Assembly: GCA_018645405.1 (NCBI GenBank)
Contig: JABGOQ010000065.1
Coordinates: forward strand, 1 to 64,000
Length of the DNA: 64,000 nucleotides
Origin: Anaerolineae bacterium
GTDB lineage: Bacteria; Chloroflexota; Anaerolineae; Anaerolineales; Villigracilaceae
Direction of reading: 5' to 3'
Below, in pieces: positions 41,979-51,183 of the stretch (positions are counted from its first letter, which is position 1; the number at the start of each line of letters is the position of its first letter). Made by a program: the position numbers and the translations under genes. The notes beneath the pieces were generated by a model. The model ran no database searches and was not told the DNA's origin. It saw nothing but the letters and a program-made list of their open reading frames with translations.

Positions 41979-44900
41979 CTATTCAGCTTCCACCACCACC
42001 CAATCACTCCCTGACCTCCCAAAGACCTCCGGCGAATACATCTCTTCCGCTTTAGCGGGCGGAGCAACAAAGGTGCCAGGCGTAGTAGCGCGAGCGATAT
42101 AGGAATAATCATAAACCCCATCCCACAATAACGAAGTAAATGCCTCGGCGCGTTCATCGCGTAGATTTTGATGTTCGTACCAGGTTCCCCACCACCACCA
42201 GCCGTACATTCTTTCAAATGGATTCGGGGTCTCAACGCCAGCATTCGATGAAACAGCCAGATCAGGATTGACAATCTCTAGCCCAGCAGGGAGCGGATCC
42301 ACGAGCGCGACGTGGTAACGCCGATTATCGGCGACCATTTTGATTTTGACGCGCACTCTCGCGCCCGCTTTGATATGCCAAATGCCATCTTCGTCTTGCC
42401 AGACATCTTCAACATCATCCACGCCTTCGTATTCGCGGGTGACGACAAACCCCATATCGAGCGGATCAAGGTTCAAGTCGGTGGGGGCATATTTTAAGCC
42501 GAGCCGATAATAGAGGCGCCCCACGCCCTCTTTGCTGAGAGTCAAATCTTGCCAGTCAGCACCGTCCACGAGATAGGTCATCGGGATATTCGTCTCGTGT
42601 CTATTGGTGGAGTAGCCTTCGTAGGCGTGCTCGCCCGCGTACGTCTCTCCCAGCCAAATCCGCGCTACAAAATCGGGAGTCTGCGCTTCGTAGGTGTTGA
42701 AATAACGATCCATTGCTAAGAGCACGAAGACGTTTTCTTGCGTGCTACCCCAACGTCCGCGCGTGCGATGCGCCAGCAATCCGTTGACCAATTTCGGGAT
42801 CAAGTCGGCGTTCGGGTCGTCGGCAATCATCGCGTCCAGCAAGACCGCATCCGCTCGTCTGTTTGAGGAGAGAATCAGGTAGGTTTGGTCATCGTAGCTG
42901 GTCGTGAAGTTGGCGGCACCCGCTGTCTCCACGACGTGGTTGTTGACGTAAACGCGTATCAAGTCCAAATCACGCGCGGCGTTCGGGTCGTCCACCAAAA
43001 CCTGCCAAATCCAGCCAATCGCCTCGAAAGAAAAGTCTTCCAGCGGGGCTTCCTGGAGCAAATTTCGCGCCTTCGCCGCATCGTTATCGCCCATCAAATC
43101 ACGCACATAAAGCGCATACGCACTCAGCACGCGGCGGGTATATTGGCTGTACCAGTGGGGGTAATGGCTCTCAATATCGGTCAGGTAATAGCGCAAATTC
43201 TCCTGCATTTCAGGCGGGATTTCAAAGCCCTTATCTTTCGCACGCTGGAGTGCATGAGCAACGTGGATGGTATTAAACGGGATGGATTCCTGTCCGCGCC
43301 GCCAATATGGGAAACCGCCATCATAATTTTGGATGCCTTGCAGGCGAGTCACGTCCCTGTTTACACTTGCTACCATTTCATCAGCGGATGGCAGCCCCTC
43401 GGCTTGGAACGCGTTTAATACATCGCGAAGTGCGGCGATGCCCATAATGCGCGAGCTGAGTTGCTCGGTGCAGGCGTAGGGATATTTGGCGAGATACATC
43501 ACCGCGTCTGTGAGCGTCTGCAACGCCGTAGACGATGTTTGGATCTCCAACCCGCCAAATTGGGCGTAAACATCGCTCGGTTTTGCGATAGGTTGAGCGA
43601 TTGCACCCTCGTCAACAACACCATAAGTGGCGAAGGCCTCTGTGGTCGCGGGCGTGTAGACGGGGAGTTCGAGCGTTGCCGCATCGGCATAAGAGCCAGA
43701 TACCGCCCCAATTTGGAATTGGGCGATTCCTGCCATTTCTGTTTCAGCTGCGAAACGCACTTCAACTCTATCGTTAGCGGGAACGGTCACGCGTTGCCCT
43801 GCGCCTTCGGGGAGCGTGATATTGGTTGCCTGTAGCGCAACATCTACTTCGATATCTTCATCGGTCTGGTTTTGGAGCAAAATCGGGAGTTCAAATTTAT
43901 CGCCAAAATTCAAGAAGCGCGGCGCAGAGGGGCGTACCATCAGTGGCAGACGCGCCGTTAAGCTCGATTCAGTTTTGCCGAATTGATTGCCGCCAGAATC
44001 GACAGCCACGACCATGACGCGATAGCGCGTCAGGTTGTCGGGGACTTCGATTTGGAGAGTCGCTTTGCCATTTTCGTCAGTTCTAACTTCGGCTTCAAAG
44101 GCGGCAAGGGGATTGAAATCGCTACGAACGGCAATTTGTGGCTGAGGTGCGCCACTGCCGCCCATACCATCGGCTTCCATTTCAGCCATTGGAGCAGCAG
44201 CCATTTCCATCGCTTCTTCCATCACCGCGCCCTCGCCAACAGATTTGAACATGGAATCATCGAGAGATTGTGTTGCCATCACTTCATTTTCAGCACCACG
44301 TGCGGCTTCGGCTAATGCAAGCGGGTTTGTGAGAACAATACTCGCCCTTCCATATACACTGCTCAAATCAGATGAGCGTTGTGAGTAGAAAGTGGTAATT
44401 GGGTCGGCGAGTTGGTAATTTGTTAGCGCAAGAATTGATTCATCCACGACAACAACGGCAAGTTCTGCATTTGCGACCGGATTTCCGCTCGCATCTTTGA
44501 GTTCTAGGTCGAGGGTCGTTTTTTCACCGGGTTCAATTTCAGCATCTGCGAGGATAGCATCCACAGCCAGAGTGCGAGTATAGGGCGGGATACTGAGATT
44601 TAGATTGGCGGTTGCGTAGGCGGGGCGGGCAGGTGCGTCCACAACGGGATCACCTGCATCGTCCACGCGCGGCGCAGCACCAACCGCGTCCACTTGGATG
44701 TGGATGTTGGGAATCTGCTCATCTCTTATCGGCACGCGCAGAGTCTGCGTCCCCTCTTCAATTAAATGTCTTTCGGTATATAAAATCCCGCTGCGGCTGA
44801 CCGTGACCAAAATTTCGGCCGGGGTGAAGGGCGTTTGGACGAGAATTTCGGCGACATCGCCAGGCTGATACTCATCTTTGTCGGGGATCAGGGTGATTTC

Positions 44901-47900
44901 TTCCTGCTCAACATTTCTGCTGGGAGGACGCTCGCCGCCGCTGACCCAGCGCGTGAAGCGGCTCTGATTCTTGCGCCCTTCGGCATCGGTGATCGTGGCG
45001 GTGATTTGATAACGCCCGCCAACGGAAGTTTCAAAGGAGCAGGAAATTGGCTCAAGCGTGGAAGTGATTTCGCAGGTCTGCGGGTCAACAAGTGCTTCGT
45101 GCCAGCCACCTTGCGATTTCCACTGGACGCGAGCGGCTTCTATGGTAATTTGGCGGTCGGCGATGGCGTTGCCCTCCAAGTCGGTCAGGATGGCTTCAAT
45201 TTCCAATGGCTCGCCACGCTCGACAAAATATCGCTCGCTGCGGATGCCAACATAGAGATCGGCGGGATGCACGAGCAGGCTGGTTGCGCTCGTCCACGCC
45301 TGACGGTTGAGATCCATAACGGTCGCTTCGGCGGTGATGCTGGTGGGGCGAGTCGTTTCGCCATCAAAATCGATGCGTAGGAAGTGCTCGCCATTGCCAT
45401 CAGTCACGCCCGTAAAACTTTCAGATTGCGGTTCTTCGAAGCCGCCGTCAAAATAATGCCACCACGGAGTCCAGAAACCAAAAGTGAACTTATTCCAATT
45501 TGGCGGGGAGTAATTTGTCTCGGATGAATTCACCCACCAATTTGTTTCAGCGTTCGGGAGCGCGCCACCGGCGAAGTATTTTGCTTCTACCGCGACTATG
45601 GCGTGTTCTCCCACGAAATAAGGAGCTTCTGTTTCATTGCCTGCCAAAACTTCAAATTCTGGGCGGCGAAATTCCTGGATTTGGAAGGAGTGGGTATGCG
45701 AGTAATAATCTACATTCAAACTTCCTTCGGCGTTAAGCTGCAATTGTGTGTAACCTAAGTTGACGTTTTCTGGTAATTCAAGCACCAAATCAAAGCCACC
45801 GAGCAAATTGACATCAACTCGCCCTGTGGCTAATTCATTTCCTTGCGCACCGATCAATGAATAATTCACGCCAGTCAAGGCGTCGCCAAAGAGAGAAATA
45901 TCTCCCAATTGCCCACCACCAACATTACGGATCCAGCCCTTGAGATGGACTTCTTCACCGGGTCTATACATGGCTCGGTCGTCATAAACAAACCAGCGCA
46001 AAATGTCAGAAACCGAATACGTCGTCCAGCCATACTCATCCCAATAATGGGTGTTACGCGGCAGCATCGCAATATCGTCGCCGATTTGCGCGGTCAAATA
46101 TGATGCCCCGCCAGAAGGCAAATCAAGTTTTGCGATGCCATCTTCGCCAGTTGTGGCGTTAACGTCGTCATCATCGGCTGAAATTTTCACGTTCCCCAAA
46201 GGTGCGCCATCTGCGAGCGAACTTGTCCAGATCACAAACTCGCTGTGGTCAGAGAAAGCATCCAAGCCAATTTGTGTGACCTGCGCCCAGACATTTACCG
46301 TTTCATAATAATTATCTGTCTCAAAAATGCTCTGGTGCGGCTTCACCATCACCGCAAAATGACCGAAATCGCCCTGCAAATATTCGCTCAAATCGAGATT
46401 GATTTCTGTCAAAACATCCGTCTTGGCATCCACTTTTTGCGTCTCGTCCAGCAGCAATTTTCCGGGCGGGTCAATATGCTCATCCGTCCACTGATACTCG
46501 TCGAGATATTTCAGATACGCCGCCCAATCAGAGGGCTGAACGGCATAAATCTGCACGTCCAATTTTTTATAATTCATCACATAAAGGGAGATAGCGGGAT
46601 TCGCATCGCTCGGATCAAGAGTGATGAAGCGTTGGTCAGGACCTACCAGGAATGGATTCGCCGAACCGATCTTGAACCGAACTTGCTCATCCCTCCCCAA
46701 CATTTGCCCGAAAATATCTTTAATCTCCCCACTGACCTTCACCTTATACGTTGTTCTGCCCTCTGTCATTCCACTGATCTGAATCGTATTTCCGTAAACA
46801 TTTACAGACACGCCGAGCAATTCAGGCGAAATCTCTAAAAGTGATTCGTCAAAATCTTCTGCATCAATGGGATTATTGAACTCAATCGTCAAAGGCATTA
46901 ATGGGCGGCACTCGTCTCCCCAGCCGCAATGATGATCGGTCAATTTCAGCGGCGCGTAAGTATAAAAAGAATAGCTCAGCGCACTTGTCGTCAAAAGCGG
47001 ACCTTCCGCCGAGGGCGCACCACCTTCTATAGTGACGTAAGTCTCCGCATCAGCAGGGAGTGATTCATACGCCCGAAAAACCAAATATCGGCTTTCTTGC
47101 GCGTTCTCTACCATCGCAGAAATGGTCTCATCTTCGGCAATCTCTTCTTCGGTGGCTAATTTTATATCTACATTTCTACCATCGGCGTTAACAGCAATAT
47201 GCCCTAATAAATTTTCAGGGTCAATACGCTGATTAAAGGAAATAAAGAAAAGTGGCTCTAAAGGTTGCGGTTCCCCACTATATGGGAGATGTCTATCCAT
47301 TTGTAGCGCGGGCGTGCTAAAAGTGAATTCCACGCTTTCCCCTAAAACGCCCCCAACAGCCGATTCTGTCCCCGCTGGGATAACGACCTGATACTCAGTT
47401 GCCATCGGCATCCGATCTATGAGTTCAGAATCATATTGAAAATTGAGAGTCTTTGTTCCCAGCCAACGCCACGTCCCCGGTAAGGCGGGGGAAATTTGGA
47501 CAGGTACATCCATCTCGACTAAATCTTCGATGGTCGTTAACGGCACCATCGGCTGATTAAAAGTGATGTTTACAAAAGGCGCGATGGGAATTTCGCCTTC
47601 GGGCGAATAGCGCAAAACTTCCAAATCGCCGTATTCAGCGGTCACCGTAGCCGCGTCCGCATCTGGAGGGAAAGATTCTTCGAGGGTCTCACCCGGTCGC
47701 GGTGGCGGGATGACTTCGCCCGGCAAATTGAAATCGACCGCATCAGCCGGATCAGCGATAAGGGCAGGCAAACGATCTAAAAGAGAAGCAAGCTCATCGT
47801 CCGCGAGTGTTTCGCCGCGCACAAATGTCGAAGGCGCGGCGATGTCGGGTTGCGCCTTTCCTTCGCTTAGTCGCAAGCCGAGCGGCGTCCCATCATCTTC

Positions 47901-48065
47901 ATCGGGTACTGGCACACCCTCGCTGCTCCCCTCAACAGGTGTTGGCAGAGCGTGTTCTGGCGTACTTGCATCCTGCCAGGCACGAATAAGCAAAAAGCCT
48001 GCTCCCCCAACAACGATCAAAGTGACTATAGCAACAGCGCTCATAAGTAATTTACTCTTCTTCAT
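41979..48065 (-). CDS. Bacterial alpha-2-macroglobulin family protease inhibitor
   Basis: A 2028-residue exported protein. N-terminal hydrophobic segment (about 7-28), no lipobox, so a signal anchor rather than a lipoprotein. It has the multiple MG beta-domains, a methionine-rich bait-like region near 1245-1310 (MEEAMEMAAAPMAEMEADG), and the thioester motif CTEQ in YPYACTEQLSSR near residue 1530, then the alpha-helical thioester domain with a Trp/Tyr-rich tail (MYGWWWWGTWYEHQ). Family members trap proteases at the cell surface. Larger than typical E. coli YfhM (about 1650). Monocistronic. Confidence 0.93.
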   Translation of the reverse strand: MKKSKLLMSAVAIVTLIVVGGAGFLLIRAWQDASTPEHALPTPVEGSSEGVPVPDEDDGTPLGLRLSEGKAQPDIAAPSTFVRGETLADDELASLLDRLPALIADPADAVDFNLPGEVIPPPRPGETLEESFPPDADAATVTAEYGDLEVLRYSPEGEIPIAPFVNITFNQPMVPLTTIEDLVEMDVPVQISPALPGTWRWLGTKTLNFQYDSELIDRMPMATEYQVVIPAGTESAVGGVLGESVEFTFSTPALQMDRHLPYSGEPQPLEPLFFISFNQRIDPENLLGHIAVNADGRNVDIKLATEEEIAEDETISAMVENAQESRYLVFRAYESLPADAETYVTIEGGAPSAEGPLLTTSALSYSFYTYAPLKLTDHHCGWGDECRPLMPLTIEFNNPIDAEDFDESLLEISPELLGVSVNVYGNTIQISGMTEGRTTYKVKVSGEIKDIFGQMLGRDEQVRFKIGSANPFLVGPDQRFITLDPSDANPAISLYVMNYKKLDVQIYAVQPSDWAAYLKYLDEYQWTDEHIDPPGKLLLDETQKVDAKTDVLTEINLDLSEYLQGDFGHFAVMVKPHQSIFETDNYYETVNVWAQVTQIGLDAFSDHSEFVIWTSSLADGAPLGNVKISADDDDVNATTGEDGIAKLDLPSGGASYLTAQIGDDIAMLPRNTHYWDEYGWTTYSVSDILRWFVYDDRAMYRPGEEVHLKGWIRNVGGGQLGDISLFGDALTGVNYSLIGAQGNELATGRVDVNLLGGFDLVLELPENVNLGYTQLQLNAEGSLNVDYYSHTHSFQIQEFRRPEFEVLAGNETEAPYFVGEHAIVAVEAKYFAGGALPNAETNWWVNSSETNYSPPNWNKFTFGFWTPWWHYFDGGFEEPQSESFTGVTDGNGEHFLRIDFDGETTRPTSITAEATVMDLNRQAWTSATSLLVHPADLYVGIRSERYFVERGEPLEIEAILTDLEGNAIADRQITIEAARVQWKSQGGWHEALVDPQTCEITSTLEPISCSFETSVGGRYQITATITDAEGRKNQSRFTRWVSGGERPPSRNVEQEEITLIPDKDEYQPGDVAEILVQTPFTPAEILVTVSRSGILYTERHLIEEGTQTLRVPIRDEQIPNIHIQVDAVGAAPRVDDAGDPVVDAPARPAYATANLNLSIPPYTRTLAVDAILADAEIEPGEKTTLDLELKDASGNPVANAELAVVVVDESILALTNYQLADPITTFYSQRSSDLSSVYGRASIVLTNPLALAEAARGAENEVMATQSLDDSMFKSVGEGAVMEEAMEMAAAPMAEMEADGMGGSGAPQPQIAVRSDFNPLAAFEAEVRTDENGKATLQIEVPDNLTRYRVMVVAVDSGGNQFGKTESSLTARLPLMVRPSAPRFLNFGDKFELPILLQNQTDEDIEVDVALQATNITLPEGAGQRVTVPANDRVEVRFAAETEMAGIAQFQIGAVSGSYADAATLELPVYTPATTEAFATYGVVDEGAIAQPIAKPSDVYAQFGGLEIQTSSTALQTLTDAVMYLAKYPYACTEQLSSRIMGIAALRDVLNAFQAEGLPSADEMVASVNRDVTRLQGIQNYDGGFPYWRRGQESIPFNTIHVAHALQRAKDKGFEIPPEMQENLRYYLTDIESHYPHWYSQYTRRVLSAYALYVRDLMGDNDAAKARNLLQEAPLEDFSFEAIGWIWQVLVDDPNAARDLDLIRVYVNNHVVETAGAANFTTSYDDQTYLILSSNRRADAVLLDAMIADDPNADLIPKLVNGLLAHRTRGRWGSTQENVFVLLAMDRYFNTYEAQTPDFVARIWLGETYAGEHAYEGYSTNRHETNIPMTYLVDGADWQDLTLSKEGVGRLYYRLGLKYAPTDLNLDPLDMGFVVTREYEGVDDVEDVWQDEDGIWHIKAGARVRVKIKMVADNRRYHVALVDPLPAGLEIVNPDLAVSSNAGVETPNPFERMYGWWWWGTWYEHQNLRDERAEAFTSLLWDGVYDYSYIARATTPGTFVAPPAKAEEMYSPEVFGRSGSDWVVVEAE

Positions 48066-48213
48066 GGTGCTTCTCCTTTTATGGACACTTCTATTCTAAC
48101 TTGAAGCACAGACGCTTTCAATCGCCAATTGGTTCCCGCATTTTTTTAACGCGAATGTTCGCGAATTGACGAATGACGCGAATAACAGCTTTTAAAATTA
48201 AAAACATTCGCGG

Positions 48214-48225
48214 TAAAATCATTCT
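48214..48225 (+). promoter_or_regulatory. -10-like element directly before cofE (possible leaderless mRNA)
   Basis: TAAAAT at 48214-48219 lies only 6 bp before the ATG, and no Shine-Dalgarno sequence is present. A T/A-rich -35-like segment lies near 48190-48196. This places the transcription start at or near the start codon. Confidence 0.35.
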
Positions 48226-49026
48226 ATGCTAACTCTTACCCCCCTCCCCGAAATCCCCCTGATCCAAAAAGGTGATAATCTCGCCGAAATTATTTTAGAG
48301 TCTTGCCAACGCGCTAACCTAAAACTTGTAGACGATGATATCCTCGTGCTCGCCCAAAAAATTGTCAGCAAAGCAGAGGGTAGGCTGGTTAATTTAGCAG
48401 ATGTGGAGCCGAGTCCGCGCGCCTTTCAACTTGCTGAGGAGACCGATAAAGATCCGCGCGTTGTTGAGCTGATTCTCGCCGAAAGCAACGAGATTGTGCG
48501 TACTTGCCCCGGGCTGATTGTGGTGGAGCATAAGCAGGGATTTATATGCGCAAATGCGGGGATTGATCGGTCGAATGTTGAATTCGTTCCCCGCCCTCAC
48601 TCTAGCCCTCTCCTTCAGGGAGAGGGGGCACTTGAGGATGAATACGTTCTCCTCCTCCCCAAAGACTCCGATAAATCGGCTACAGCATTGCGCGAAAAAC
48701 TAGAAAAAGCTACGGGGGTAAAACTGGGCATTCTCATCATCGACTCACACGGACGCGCATGGCGAAACGGGACAGTAGGGATGACTATCGGCATCTCAGG
48801 CGTCCCCGCACTAGTTGATTTGCGCGGAGATGAAGATTTATTTGGGCGCGAATTGAAAATCACCCAGGTCGGTGCAGCCGACGAATTAGCGGCAGCTGCG
48901 TCCCTTATGATGGGTCAAAGCAACGAGGGCAAGCCCATTGTCCACGTGCGAGGCTTCCCATATCCGCTTAGAGAGAGTAAACTGAAAGAGTTGATTCGCT
49001 CCAAAGAAGAGGATTTATTCAGATAA
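48226..49026 (+). CDS. cofE: Coenzyme F420-0:L-glutamate ligase
   Basis: A 266-residue ligase that adds glutamates to F420-0 using GTP. Family motifs: ILVLAQKIVSKAEGR, AESNEIVRTCPGLIVVEHK, GFICANAGIDRSN, IIDSHGRAWRNGTVG and the C-terminal AADELAAAASLMMGQ. Between GIDRSNV and YVLLLPKD it has about 18 extra residues (containing PHSSPLLQGEG), encoded by an inserted palindromic repeat; the frame is kept. Part of an F420 cluster with cofD, cofC and an FbiB-C-like nitroreductase. Its stop overlaps the next start (TAATG). Confidence 0.92.
   Translation: MLTLTPLPEIPLIQKGDNLAEIILESCQRANLKLVDDDILVLAQKIVSKAEGRLVNLADVEPSPRAFQLAEETDKDPRVVELILAESNEIVRTCPGLIVVEHKQGFICANAGIDRSNVEFVPRPHSSPLLQGEGALEDEYVLLLPKDSDKSATALREKLEKATGVKLGILIIDSHGRAWRNGTVGMTIGISGVPALVDLRGDEDLFGRELKITQVGAADELAAAASLMMGQSNEGKPIVHVRGFPYPLRESKLKELIRSKEEDLFR
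48606..48626. repeat. Palindromic repeat inserted in frame in cofE
   Basis: Perfect 8-bp arms (ccctctcc / ggagaggg) with a 5-base loop, in the REP-like context ccctcactctag-ccctctcc. It accounts for the non-conserved residues in the CofE loop. Confidence 0.7.
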
Positions 49027-49571
49027 TGCACGGACTCGTCTCACTTCTCGACGAAAAACATACCCAGAAAACCAAAGAAATCTGGCAAACGCTAAAAGAA
49101 AAATGCAGATTTGGCGGGATCGACTCTACACCCTTCCCACATTTTTCATGGCTGATTGCAGAAGATTTTAATTGGCCTGCACTCAAAAAGTGTATGGAAG
49201 AAATTGCCGCAGAAACGCATCCTTTCACCGTGCAAACAAATGGATTAGGCATTTTCAGCGGATATCTCCCCGTGATTTATATTCCCCTTGTGCGAACAGA
49301 AGCACTAAGCAAATTGCATCGTCTAATTTGGGAACGCACGCAAGAGATCGGAACAAATATCGTCAGCTATTATGCGCCAGAAAACTGGACTCCCCATATC
49401 ACCTTAGCCTACGAAGATATTAAGAGAGGGAATATTTCTTGTGCCATGCAAAAGTTGGCTTTTCAAAACTTCAAATGGAAATTTGAAGTAGACAATCTCA
49501 GCTTCATTCAACAAGAAGATGACGTAATAGGACAAATGCAATCTAAATTCAAATTTAAAGGAAGCAAATAA
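49026..49571 (+). CDS. 2'-5' RNA ligase/2H phosphoesterase family protein
   Basis: A 181-residue protein with two HxT/S motifs, PHFSW near residue 38 and PHITLAY near 122, the hallmark of 2H phosphoesterases. Likely acts on a cyclic phosphodiester or 2'-5' linkage; substrate unknown. It overlaps cofE by 1 bp and the next gene by 1 bp, so it belongs to the F420 operon transcriptionally, not obviously in function. Confidence 0.85.
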   Translation: MHGLVSLLDEKHTQKTKEIWQTLKEKCRFGGIDSTPFPHFSWLIAEDFNWPALKKCMEEIAAETHPFTVQTNGLGIFSGYLPVIYIPLVRTEALSKLHRLIWERTQEIGTNIVSYYAPENWTPHITLAYEDIKRGNISCAMQKLAFQNFKWKFEVDNLSFIQQEDDVIGQMQSKFKFKGSK

Positions 49572-49960
49572 TGAATATCCCTGAAAATTATCAAGACCTA
49601 CTCAAAGATGATACCAAAGCCTATCTTTTTCTTGCCACCATCATGGCAGATGGCACTCCACAGGTTACGCCTGTTTGGTTTAGCGCAGAAGAAAACTATA
49701 TTCTGATCAACACGGCCGCAGGGCGCATCAAAGATCATAATATGCAAGCCCGCCCTCATGTTGCGATGGTCATCCAAGACCCCAATGATCCTTACCGCTA
49801 TATGCAAATTCGCGGAAAAATTGCCGAGCGCACCACGGAAGGCGCGGTAGCTCATATCCATGCGCTTTCGCAAAAATATATGGGCAAAGACTGGAATATC
49901 CCCGCAGGTGAAGAGCGCGTGATTTTCAAAATCTCAATAGATAAAGTCAGCGGGCACTAA
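49571..49960 (+). CDS. F420-dependent PPOX-class oxidoreductase
   Basis: A 129-residue split-beta-barrel protein. TPQVTPVWF and INTAAGRIKDHNMQARPHVAMVIQDP are typical of F420-binding PPOX-class enzymes; GKIAERT and KYMGKDW follow. Direct coupling to cofE (with the 2H gene between) supports F420 rather than FMN as cofactor. Substrate unknown. Confidence 0.87.
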   Translation: MNIPENYQDLLKDDTKAYLFLATIMADGTPQVTPVWFSAEENYILINTAAGRIKDHNMQARPHVAMVIQDPNDPYRYMQIRGKIAERTTEGAVAHIHALSQKYMGKDWNIPAGEERVIFKISIDKVSGH

Positions 49961-49963
49961 AAA

Positions 49964-50004
49964 AAGTAAGAAGTGAAGCGTGTTTCACTCTTCACTCCTT
50001 ACTT
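49964..50004. terminator. Convergent terminator
   Basis: 15-bp inverted repeat with one mismatch (49964-49978 / 49990-50004) between the stop codons of the convergent PPOX-class and NimA-like genes, with an A-run on the left side acting as the T-run for the minus strand. Confidence 0.8.
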
Positions 50005-50005
50005 G

Positions 50006-50509
50006 TCAATTATTTTTCTCTTTCCCACTCCAACTATCAATATCCATCCGAATCACTGCCGTGACTTTCAAGTCAATATCTGTCGTTGATTCATAATCTA
50101 CATCTGGCTTTAACTCGGGAAAATGCTTATCCATCAGCAACTGCAAACCGTGTTTGGCTTCATCTATATCTTCGACAATAGAGAGTTGCCCAAAAGCGAC
50201 CACGCCCTTATATTTCACCCCAAAATTCATCGCGCGTTCTGCCACAAGCCAATCGCCCATTTCACTCACATTTAAATTCGCCTTCGCACCCAACTCCGCC
50301 TGCTCAAAAGTGCGTCCTTTGCGCGCGCCATGAAAATAAACGGCATGACTTTCAGCATCATAAGCGAAATTGCGAGATACGGTAAAAGGTTGTCCATCTT
50401 TACAGGTCGCCAATACGCCATAGCCGGCGCGGTTTAGCAATGCAATAATCCAATCTTTATCTGTGATTTCGCGATCTTTTCGTCTTATTTTAGTCAGGGA
50501 TTCACCCAT
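50006..50509 (-). CDS. Pyridoxamine 5'-phosphate oxidase-like flavoprotein (NimA-like)
   Basis: A 167-residue split-barrel flavoprotein: GYGVLATCKDGQPFTVSRNFAY, AVYFHGARKGRTFEQ, KYKGVVAFGQLSIVED. These blocks match the NimA/pyridoxamine-oxidase-related group, which binds FMN and reduces nitro compounds or detoxifies. Divergent from the nitroreductase gene. AAGGAG ribosome site. Confidence 0.85.
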   Translation of the reverse strand: MGESLTKIRRKDREITDKDWIIALLNRAGYGVLATCKDGQPFTVSRNFAYDAESHAVYFHGARKGRTFEQAELGAKANLNVSEMGDWLVAERAMNFGVKYKGVVAFGQLSIVEDIDEAKHGLQLLMDKHFPELKPDVDYESTTDIDLKVTAVIRMDIDSWSGKEKNN

Positions 50510-50522
50510 TTTCGTACTCTCC

Positions 50523-50552
50523 TTGAAAGATAGAATAAGCGCGGATTATAAT
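50523..50552 (+). promoter_or_regulatory. Promoter of the nitroreductase gene, apparently leaderless
   Basis: TTGAAA (50523-50528), 18-bp spacer, TATAAT (50547-50552). The ATG is at 50560, just 7 bp after the -10, so transcription should start at or beside the start codon. No ribosome binding site is present. Confidence 0.6.
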
Positions 50553-50559
50553 CTGATTT

Positions 50560-51147
50560 ATGAATGAATTCCACCATTTTTTGCGAACGAGGAGATCCGT
50601 CCGCCGCTTCAAACCTGACCCTGTGCCTGCTTCCATTGTGGACAGGATTCTTGCCACCACAATTTTTGCCCCGTCTGCGCACAACCTGCAACCTTGGCGA
50701 TTTGCCCTCATCCAAAGCGGTTCAGCAAAAGAAAAGTTGGGGAACGCACTCACGTCCAAAATGAGAGCGGATTCAGAAGCTAAAGGCGAGAACCAAGCCG
50801 AGATAGAGAATCGCGTCAACAACTCACTTCGACGCATAGCCGAAGCACCCGTCATTATCCTGCTTTGCCGAGATGTGTCTGCAATCCGCACAGAAGAACC
50901 AGAAGAAACAACAATGAGCATCCAGTCAGTTGCGACTGCAGGATTGCAGCTTCTCCTTGCTGCACATGCCGAAGGTCTCGGAGGCAATTGGATCTGCTGG
51001 CCGCTTTATGCACAGGAAGCTGTGCAAGATGTGCTAAAATTATCAACTGAATGGCAAGCACAAGCAATGATTTTTTTGGGGTTTGAAGATGAAAAACCCA
51101 AAGAGGCTCTCCGTCAATCTGTTAAGGGGTTGATAACTTATCGATAA
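50560..51147 (+). CDS. Nitroreductase-family protein resembling the FbiB C-terminal domain
   Basis: A 195-residue FMN-binding protein: RTRRSVRRFKPDPVP (phosphate-binding arginines), FAPSAHNLQPWRFALI and AAHAEGLGGNWICWPLYAQEAVQDVL. In actinobacterial FbiB the C-terminal nitroreductase domain reduces dehydro-F420-0 and is fused to the CofE domain. Here the two parts are separate genes 1.5 kb apart in the F420 cluster, so the reductase role is likely. Confidence 0.82.
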   Translation: MNEFHHFLRTRRSVRRFKPDPVPASIVDRILATTIFAPSAHNLQPWRFALIQSGSAKEKLGNALTSKMRADSEAKGENQAEIENRVNNSLRRIAEAPVIILLCRDVSAIRTEEPEETTMSIQSVATAGLQLLLAAHAEGLGGNWICWPLYAQEAVQDVLKLSTEWQAQAMIFLGFEDEKPKEALRQSVKGLITYR

Positions 51148-51183
51148 GAATGTTCGCAATTCCACGGTAGAATGCTCTAAGTC

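Noticed and set aside
42885-46838. Several long plus-strand open frames opposite the macroglobulin gene
   Set aside because: They arise from the biased codon usage of the 2028-residue gene on the other strand and have no ribosome sites or domains.
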